This document shows, piece by piece, positions 11,401 to 22,310 of a stretch of DNA of 64,000 bases. This stretch comes from Alviniconcha marisindica (taxonomy: Eukaryota > Mollusca > Gastropoda > Provannidae). The stretch is from assembly GCA_018857735.1 (NCBI GenBank), contig JABMCL010001471.1, positions 61,001 to 125,000 on the forward strand, in the 5' to 3' direction. The number at the start of each line of letters is the position of its first letter. Positions within the stretch are counted from its first letter, which is position 1. The notes beneath the pieces were generated by a model. It was not told where the DNA came from. It saw only the letters and a program-made list of their open reading frames with translations, and did no database searches. A program made the translations under genes and the position numbers.

Positions 11401-13435
11401 GTGTATATATATATATATATATATATATCAATATATATTATATATAGAAAACACAAAATCTTGTTCGCAGAAACTACTCTAAGCACATACACGCATACAC
11501 ACACAGGCACCTGCACACATGAGCATACTGACTATACAAAACTTAATTCACACACAACGTACAATGGGCAGCAAACAGACTTGAGATGGACAAAGACAGG
11601 GGCATGAAATGGAAAACAGGGCAGGTCTATAGAAGTCATTAAAATGTTACAGTGGGTCCTTCTACTTTGTGGCAGCAGTGTGTAGTGCGAGTGATGCCAT
11701 GAACAAGACCAGAACGTGTGGCAAAAGTGTCAAAATACATCACAAGCCAACCTGAATCAACAAACAAGGGAGTTAATTAGCGCTCAAAATACGTAACTCA
11801 AGTACAACAACGAAGACCTGAGTCGCCTACGGTAACTCTCACCTGGCATGCATGTAAATACAAGGTACATAAACCAGAGGATGTACATAAACCAGAGGAT
11901 GGAGTTTATGTACCTTGTATTTACATGCATGCCAGGTGCGAGTTACCTACAACAACAAAGACCTGAGTCACCTACGGTAACTCACCTGGCATGCGTGTAA
12001 ATACAAGGTACATAAACCAGAGGATGTACCTCTAGTGGAGTTTATGTACCCTGTATTTACACGCATGCCAGGTGAGAGTTACCATAGGTGACTCAGGTCT
12101 TTGTTGTTATACTTGTGTCACGTATTTGAGCACTAATTAACTCCCTTGTTTGCTGATTCTGCACGAGCGCTCGGGGCCTCGTTCTGTTTCTGATTTGAAA
12201 CCTTTTCCTGCTCTTCATTGCTGAAGAGTGAATCAACGTGGCCGCACCCTGAGGATATTTAATCTGAAGCAGCAGTACCTCTTTGTAAAATTGTTAGTTA
12301 GTGGGTGCTTTGAGCCCAGCCAACCACACAGTGTCAAACTTCACTGCAGACAGTCATCTACTTTTCAATATCTGACAGTTCAGCGCCCAAACTCACAAGC
12401 ACACTTACGTCAAACTGGATGCCAAAATACTTGACAGCTATCTCAATGCCTCTTGTGACCGGGTCCACTTTTCCCACACGATCAAATATGATGTTGATGG
12501 TGGCCTGCCAGACAGAGAGATATATATGTACACAGTAAGTAAGTAAGTAAACATGGTGCTTAACGTCTACAGAAACCGTAGGGCTTATTAGGGATGGGGG
12601 GGGGGGGTAGAGAGGTGGGGGGAGAGGGAGATTGTATACCTATCGCCAGGTAAGTAAGTAAACATGGTGCTTAACGTCCACAGAAACTGTACGGCTTATC
12701 AGGGACGGGGAGAAGGGAGGGAAGGGGTATGGAGGTGGGGGGAGAAGGGAGAAAATATGATGTGGGGACGTGAATACAAATCGATCAAAAGGCAGTGGAA
12801 ATCTTACCTGTATAATGATGGCATGAATAGGTCAGTCAAAAAAACATTTAAAAAAAAGAAACTTTGTTTCTCTCTTTTTTCTTTTTTGTTTATTGGTTTT
12901 GTTGTTGTTTGCAAACTGCTTTAACAAAAAGAGTAAAGCTGTCAGTGTTCACCTTGCCAATAATTTATGGCACCCCATCTTGTAAGAGATTGGCATTTAC
13001 AAAGGCCTATGGATACACAGATTTCATCGCACACACACACACCACAAACATGCACATAAACACAAGACCACACATGCATAACTGATTGTATGCATGCATG
13101 TACACCCCCCCCCCTCCACCAACACACACACACACATGCTACAAATAAATGCACAACTGATGAATTAGGCTGCTCACCATGAATATTTTCCACACGCAGT
13201 AGGTGGAGAAGAAGTAGCCCAGAAAGTTGAAGTACTTTCCCTTGAAGGTTTTCGAGTACTCAATCCGGTCCTGCATGACACAATCTTATAACGTTATGCA
13301 AGTCTATGTTCTCCTGTTTTTTCACCTTAGCTCTGCAGTGATGGTATGAACATTTCATCACTTTCTGGTTTACACACATACACATAGGCACGTGTGAGTG
13401 TGTGTGTGTGTGTACACACACACATGCACACACAT

Positions 13436-13466
<31 letters not shown>

Positions 13467-13584
13467 TATACATGTACACACACTCTCTCACACACACATA
13501 CACATGCTTGCCCATGTGTGCACACACACACACACTCTCTCACACACACATACACATGCTTGCCCATGCACACACACACACACA

Positions 13585-13631
<47 letters not shown>

Positions 13632-13928
13632 CTCACACACACATACACATGCTTGCCCACGTGCGCGTGCGCACACACGCACACATGAATGAATCCCTGA
13701 ACAAACATGTATAAATTATAATGTGAACACACACACACACACACACAGCATGAATGAATCCCTGAACACACTTGTATTTATAAATTACACTGCGCACACA
13801 CACACACCACACAGACAAGCATGAATGAATCCCTGAACATACCTGTATAAATTATAATGTGCACACACTCCAACCCCCCCACACAAACATAAATGAATCC
13901 CTGAACACACTTGTGGAAATTATAATGT

Positions 13929-13993
<65 letters not shown>

Positions 13994-14199
13994 ACATGAA
14001 TGAATCCCTGAACACACTTGTATAAATTATAATGTGCACCCCCACACACACACACACACACACACAGAGAGACAAGCATGAATGTATCCCTGAACACACT
14101 TGTATAAATTATAATGTGCACACACATACATACATACACACACACACACAGAGACAAGCATGAATGAATCCATAAACACAACTGTATAAATTATAAGGT

Positions 14200-14243
<44 letters not shown>

Positions 14244-14375
14244 ACACAGACAAGCATGAATGTATCCCTGAACACACTTGTATAAATTATAATGTGCACA
14301 CACATACATACATACACACACACACAGAGACAAGCATGAATGAATCCATGAACACAACTGTATAAATTATAAGGT

Positions 14376-14429
<54 letters not shown>

Positions 14430-14545
14430 GCGCACACACACACACACACACAAGCATGAATGAATCCCTGAACACACTTGTATAAATTATAATGTGAACA
14501 CACAAACACACACACACACACACACACACTCGATCTCACACACAA

Positions 14546-14576
<31 letters not shown>

Positions 14577-14988
14577 TCAATATATTGTAAGACATGTGAT
14601 GTCCATTGTGCTCTGTTTCCTGTTTCCTTTAAAAGCGGACGTACCATTGCTTCCTGCAGATCCACTGTTTCCAGAAAAAGCTGTCGGCTCAGCTCGTCCA
14701 AAGCCCCAATTTCCTGTTTCAAGTGGCCTACATCTGCATAGTGTTAAGGAGCAAAAAAGGAAAAAAAACACAAAAACAGGTACACCAAAAAATACCTTGG
14801 AAAATAAAAAGAAGAGAGCAATTGACGGTGAACTGGATGGCAGGCAATTTACTTCTTCAAGAGAGTTAAAAAAAAGGGGGGCGCAGTAAAAAAAACATCT
14901 ATAGTGCTTGTTGTTAACTTTTCATCCCATTCAACAGTGGACACTAGCACAAATGCACCCCATCTAACAGAAAGATATACACACGCAC

Positions 14989-15068
<80 letters not shown>

Positions 15069-15087
15069 GGAGGGGGAGAGAGAGGAG

Positions 15088-15145
<58 letters not shown>

Positions 15146-15249
15146 CACACACACACACACAATGTGCACACACATGCATGAACACACACACACCCATGCA
15201 CAGACACACAAACAGGACCCACCCCACCCCACACACACATGTGTACACA

Positions 15250-15299
<50 letters not shown>

Positions 15300-18200
15300 T
15301 TAAGGATACTCTCTGTACTGCTTCCTGTAGCAACATTTTTCAGCATGCTCCAGATTCCTCCTGACGATTTGGACAAACTGGCCTGACGTAAACTCTCACG
15401 TTTCGCCATTGCCACTCTGCACACATCACCAATTAACACTTTGAAAGGAAGAAATGTGGTAGGGGTACAGACATTCAAGTATCTTTTCCTCTTTTTTTTT
15501 TACAGTCAGACAGACTGACAGTGACAGACATGCAGACACTCTAGCACCTTTTTCGTTTTTTTACACAGCCAGCAAGACTGACTGACAGAAACAGACAGAC
15601 AGGCAAACAGAGACACTCTGGCACCTTTTGACTTTATTTTTATACAGTCAGACAGACATGCAAACAGACACTCCAGCACCTTTTTTTTTTTTTTACACAG
15701 ACAGACAAACTCACAGAGACAGACAGACATGCAGACACTCTAGCACCTTTTTACTTTTTTACACAGTGAGACAGACAAACTGACTGAGACAGACAGACAT
15801 GCAAACAGACAGACACTCTAGCACCTTTTATTTTTTTTACACAGTGAGACAGACACAACTGACCGAGACAGACAGACATGCAAACAGACACTCTAGCACC
15901 TTTTTGTTTCTTTACACAGTGAGACAGACAAACCGACAGAGACAGACATGTAAACAGACACTCTAGCACCTTGTAATTTTTTTACACAGTGAGACAGACA
16001 AACTGACCGAGACAGACAGACATGCAAACAGACACTCTAGCACCTTTTTATTTCTTTACACAGTGAGACAGACAACCTGACAGACAGACAGACATGCAAA
16101 CAGACACTCTAGCACCTTTTTATTTATTTTACATAGTGAGACAGACAAACTGACCGAGACAGACATGCAAACAGACAGACACTACAGCAGCTTTTCATGG
16201 ATGCACAGAGTGGCAGGCAGATGGACAGACAGACAGACAGACATACAGACCATCTCCAGTACCTTTTCTTTTTGACGATAATCATTTCTAAAGTCTGAAG
16301 GAGGCGTTTTTCTATTCCTTGAATGTCAGCTTCCGTTACATGTCTGGAAATTCAAAGAAAATCACCATGGATATACAAGCATTTCAAAAATCTTTGTCAT
16401 CATCACACTAATGAAAACAATATTTCACAAGTAGGAGTGAGAAAGAATGTGAAGGATGATTGGTGTGTGTATGTGGAATGGGAGGTGGGGGGGGGGGGGG
16501 GGACATATTGGAAAGCAACTGCACGTTTTGTCTTTTGACTCTTATGTAAGATGTACAGTACACCCATTTATTACTGTTTCACGTGTTCATGAAAGACACC
16601 TATCAAATACAGTGTATTATTCTTTAAACAACAACAAAAAAAATGCATGTTTTGTCACTCTAGTGTTATTCAACAGTACTCAGCAGATTTCAGTATAGTA
16701 CCTAAAAAAAAAGGAAGCGGGGATAGCTCAGTGGTTAGAGTGCCAGACTCGTGATCGAATGGTTGCAGGTTCGAATCCCTGCAGGAGTGGTGGGAGAATT
16801 TTCTTCTCCAGGGTCAACTTTCTGTGCTGACTCATCTTTTGGTATTCGTTCCACCCCTGTGTTACTGCAGTAGCATGTAAAAGACCCACATAATTCTTCC
16901 AAAAGTGCAGGTGGCAGGTTACAGCTGAACATGCATGCACCTTACGTATGTGGCTTTGCATGAAGTGACATGGTGCATGGTTGTATGGTGTACACACAAC
17001 GCGCCGAGATGGCAGAAGTTTCATGTGGCACCAGCCATGCCAGCGCTGTAAGTACACATATTCAAAAATGTGCTATAAAAAGCTACTCACTTACGTAGAA
17101 TCACATGCGAGCACAGTGAGTTTGCTTGAGCGCAGAGAATAGCGCTATTGGGCGATTCAGCAAAGCTGGTTTGCTAGAGTGAATGCGATTTGTAATCTTT
17201 CGTGCTGTGTATAACAGTGGAAGATGAACCTAGAGTTGCGAAGCAGTACAATGCCAATACTGTTGCAGTAGCAAAAATGATTGTGGAAAGGGGGTGGAGG
17301 CTGGAAAAAAAGCGTCTCTGCATTGTTTTTTGGCTGACCAGAAGATTGCGAGTTCGTGGAAAAAATGCGTTTTGCAGCATCCTATAGCACGAGCAATAAG
17401 CTATTGCTTGTTGCCAGACACATTCTGACTACGGGCCTCCAAAAATGCCTTTAAAGTTGGCAGTGTAAAATTCCCAAATTCACTGTCACCGCCTTCCATT
17501 GTGAAGAAAGTACGCACCGGAAGTAAAAGCAGCCAAAGGACTTAAGCAATGCCAGGCAAAAGTCAAGGGAGTTAACAACCCTGTCTGGATCGCCCAATAT
17601 AAAAGCGATCAATAACAAAAACCATATGCAACAAAGGAATCCTGCTATATTGAAAAAATGTGCCATAGAAACTATCAGCATAAGCACTGTCATTATTAAT
17701 GAAGTATTAAAAGAAAACTTTGAAGAGCCGATCGGAGATTTTTTTTAGATCTTCAGGCATGGACCTATTATAATTTATGCTAGACTACCAGCTGGGGGAA
17801 CCTATTATCCGATCTGCATGTTCCCCATGAACAGTGAGTGCTTGATCAGCATTTCTGTGCCTTTTTTGCCTTTTGTTTACGGGTATCTGTCATCTTCCCA
17901 CGAGCTCATTGTACCCCCAACAAAAGCGTGCCTACTCTGCGCCACATCCGCAAGCATGGGCCTATATATACAGGTCCATGCCCGTAGGCACTTACCGAGT
18001 GCAGTCCCTTGGATTTCCGAAGACCCTCTATTTCCAAAGGAAATCCACTGTGTAGGCCTGGATGTCCAAATCTGGCACTAGATCATAATTCTACTTAAAA
18101 TGTTCATGATCTGGATAAAGCTGACCTTATTAATATTGTTCACCTGAATGAATGCACTTCACAAATTGATCATACTGACTCAGTGACTGTGAGACAGACA

Positions 18201-18698
18201 ATTAGATTGATACAATACTACATACTTTGCATCGTTATGTAAAACTAAAAGTACTAAAACAACAAAAAGAATCTGCATGATACACTCATCTGGAAGTTTT
18301 ATCACTCCATGTTTCACTCAAAGGGACAGAGATGTCTAGACTAAAAAGGTTCAATTGCATGATATATGTAACTGTCTTCAATTTAAAGACAGAGCTTTAC
18401 ACACAGGTTCATCTGCACAGCTCCATCAACACTGACTCAAACACAATCAGAATCACCTGACACTATTCCCAAAGTTGGAAAGCAGCTGCTGGAGCGGCCG
18501 GTAGCACTGCACTTGTATACACAATTACAGTATGTACTGGGGCGGGAAATGGCTGCACACATTACCGTCTCACCCAGCGCTGGGCAAGTCTCAGGGAAAT
18601 GGCTGCACACCCAACCTTCTCACCCAACACTGGGTAAGCTTGAGGTGTTTTATCTGAGAAATGCTAACAAACCTGATGCAGTAATATGCTGAGGTTCA

Positions 18699-18765
<67 letters not shown>

Positions 18766-20180
18766 ACCAACAGTGACCCAAATACATCAGAATCACCTGA
18801 CAAAGTAGGACAGGTAAGTGTATGGACAGTTGACAGCACCAAAACCGGACAGGACAGCCATCAATGTCACCCCAATCACCCCGACACGGCCGATGCACTG
18901 TTCTATGGAGAAAATACCTGTAATCAAAGCCACACAGCACACGAGTTATGTAAGTGAGCACTGGTGAAGATGCCAGCTTGCTTCCTATGGGAGCCATTGT
19001 GTGTGTGTGTGTGTGTGTGGTGATGCATGTACATGTGTGGGTGCATGTGTGTGTGTGTGTGCAAATGTGTGTGTGTGTGTGGCGATGCATGTGCATGTGT
19101 GTGTGTACGTGTGTGAGTGTGTGTGCGTGTGTATACGCATGCGTGTGGGCATGCATGCATGTGTGTGTGTATGCATGCGCATGTGCGCGCACACATGTGT
19201 GTGATGACCCTGAATTATTAAGATACTATTCAAATTCAGTTTCTCCTTGCGCCTTAACGCACGAGGTCAAATGACAACTTTAATTTCTAGCCGTGGAAAA
19301 CTGTTGTTTGATGTTGGTCTGTGCTTGACAAAGGTCTTACCCCAAAATTTGTTCTTTGTAACCTTTCATGTGTTTGGATTTTGTTTTAGAATGTTAGCAG
19401 TCATCCTTGCTTCAGATTTTTTTCTCCTCAGTTGAGGTGAGCACGCAAATCTCACGTCAAGCATCTCACATCAAGCATCAAACTGGTGGCACATGCAGCA
19501 GGTGAGGTGGGACATGTGATACCACTTTGTACGGAATAACAGATCATTCTTATGAAGCGTCTTCCTCTAACCTGAGTTGAACTTACTGCACTGTACAAAC
19601 TACCTATGCCAACAACAACAACAGCAGCAACAAAATGAAGTACACACAGTTCAACCACCGAAATCATGAGTATCCATAAAAACACTGCCTAGGAAACAAT
19701 ATTTACACACAGGCACAGGACAGGAAAACAACAGAGCTCAACCATTTTTTTATTAAGTAAGTTATTTTACTTCTCATCTCACTTTTCATAATTTTTCACC
19801 GTTTAACTGTTGTTTAAGTGTCATTTTGCAGCTTTTGACAAAGGGGATTACCCCGAAAATTTGCAGACTGTGTGTTTGTATCCTAATAAATAAGCGTTCT
19901 GTTCGACCTTTTATGCGTTTTGATCTTATAGTTATACACATGCCACCTAGGAAACAATAACTACATATATATCATATATTATATATATATGCATACATGT
20001 AATAATAAAATCAATGTCCTATAAACATACACATCAACACCAGCACACTCCCTCCCCACCTCTAGCCCCCTCTGTACTCCCACCCGACTAACATGAATTG
20101 TGAACACACACACACACACACACACACATGCATGCACATACACACACACAACACTCTCTCTCTCTCTCAAACAACACACA

Positions 20181-20213
<33 letters not shown>

Positions 20214-20321
20214 CACACACTCTCTCTCAAACACACACACACACAAACCTCTCTCTCACACAACACACACACACACAACTCTCTCTCTACACACACACAC
20301 TCTCTCTCTCTCACACACACA

Positions 20322-20358
<37 letters not shown>

Positions 20359-22243
20359 GTGCATGTAACACATGCATGCACACACACACACACACACACT
20401 CTCTCTCTCTCTCACACACACACACACATACACACACACACACACCAAGCACACACACACACACATGCACACACACACACAAACAGTTGAAACACACACA
20501 CACAAGCAAACACACACATACCACATAATTATGGGCTTTGAGCACCAGTCTCGACATCCAGTCTCATTAACTGCCGTTTATGAATATTAAAGTATACCTT
20601 TGGAGCAGTTTAGCATCACTATACCATAGCATCTGGCTGTACCATAGCGGTACATGTTCTTTAAACTCACCATGCTTCGGACTGAGGATTGGAAAAGGGT
20701 CTCCGATTCTCCAGAACATGTAGAGAATGGCACACCACGCTCCAAAGGTGATGAGTACCCTTACATGCTGCTTCTGGGGCACTGAAAAATACACCGAAGG
20801 TTGAGCATGATAACTTTAAGTTTACCACTGTGTGTTTGACAGATGGTTCCTTCAGGATTGCACTCCACATAACAACGTTAATGGGTGTGGGTGTGAGTGT
20901 GGGTGTGTGTGTGTATGTGTGTGTGTGTGTGTGTGTGGGGGGGGGATACACTGGCATGATTTTGATTGGTATAATGGTCAAAAAATAATAACTGCCTGCT
21001 GACACACATCAGTGAAATTTTCAATGTTAGTGTATATATATATATATATTATATACATAATATAAATATATATAAATATTTGATTCTTTCCTATATGAGC
21101 AAAGATCTTTTTCTTTTATAGAACATGTATTTTGATTTCCTGATGGAATGACCGAAAGAAGTCTGCAGATATAATAAACGCTGGCATATTTTCTGTTTTT
21201 AGGCTAACCTGCATCTTTGGTACAGTTCTCAAAAAGTCTCCAAAAAAAAAAAAAAAAAAAAAAATCCTCCTGAAACTTTCACAGGGAGCTGATGTTTTAT
21301 GCCCAGTCAACTTCAGAGGAATGGCAGAATATGTATACATACAAAAACATTGACAAAGCATTGATCTGTATTAACGCAAGGCAAAAACTAAAAAAGCAAT
21401 TGTACAAGCATTAATCTGTATTAACACAAGGCAAAAACTGAAAAAGCAACCGTAAAACCATTAATCTGTATTAACTAATGCAAGGCAAAAACTGAAAAAG
21501 CAACTGTAAAAGCATTAATCTGTATTAACACAAGGCAAAAACTGAAAAAGCAACCTACTGACAATTCCGAAAACCATAAACGGACCCTAGCGGTTTCCTT
21601 CCTGTTCAGTTCTGAGTTAGGAGCACTATAATTAGTATAAATTATAATGTGCTAGTCTACTACTCTGTTTGTTCTCACGTGCAAAAAACACTCAGTTCTG
21701 TCACAGCTGCACTGTACAGGAAGACTACAGGAAGATCACAGATATGCACTGACACAAAGGATTTGTACCATGCAATGATCTTTGGACCCCAAACTCACCA
21801 AGCCTGATGGTACTGATGACGTAGAAAGCGATGTAAAAGGGCAGAACAGCAATCAGGACAAACAGGATGGCGTAGAGACCCAGTTTCCAGTGAAAGAATC
21901 GAGAACTGAGGAAAACACAAGGAACATTCATGCACCAGGGTGGGAATCAGTTGTTTTTTTAAAACAACAACCAAGAAACAAGGAAAACTCTCTAAATGTG
22001 GTAAAGCCAGTTAACTGCATCTGGGTAGATAGATGGTCATGGGGGTATACCCCCCTCCCAGCGGGGGTATACCTCACTCCCACATCCTCATAAGTTTGAA
22101 CAACTCTCATTCTCCCCGTCACATCTATACCTGAAGTTAGGTCCAGCAACGTATCACATCAAGATCAAGATCAACTCTCTCCCTCATCAGAGGCGTAAGG
22201 TGTGTGCGTGTCGTGATGTGTCTGTGTTGACGTGGTTGCCTGG

Positions 22244-22310
<67 letters not shown>

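Noticed and set aside
13394..14722. Long open frames made of His-Thr or Cys-Val repeats over (CA)n/(GT)n tracts, also at 20093-20528, 41668-42381 and 45356-46463
   Set aside because: Every frame of a dinucleotide repeat without stops stays open on both strands. No conserved domain, no codon bias, and they lie inside well-supported introns.
16726..16798. Possible tRNA gene
   Set aside because: A and B boxes are good, but the anticodon stem does not pair cleanly and the sequence runs into a SINE body with a copy elsewhere.
17202..17387. Open frame inside the element at 17140-17605 as a transposase fragment
   Set aside because: 61 residues without any recognisable transposase or integrase motif.
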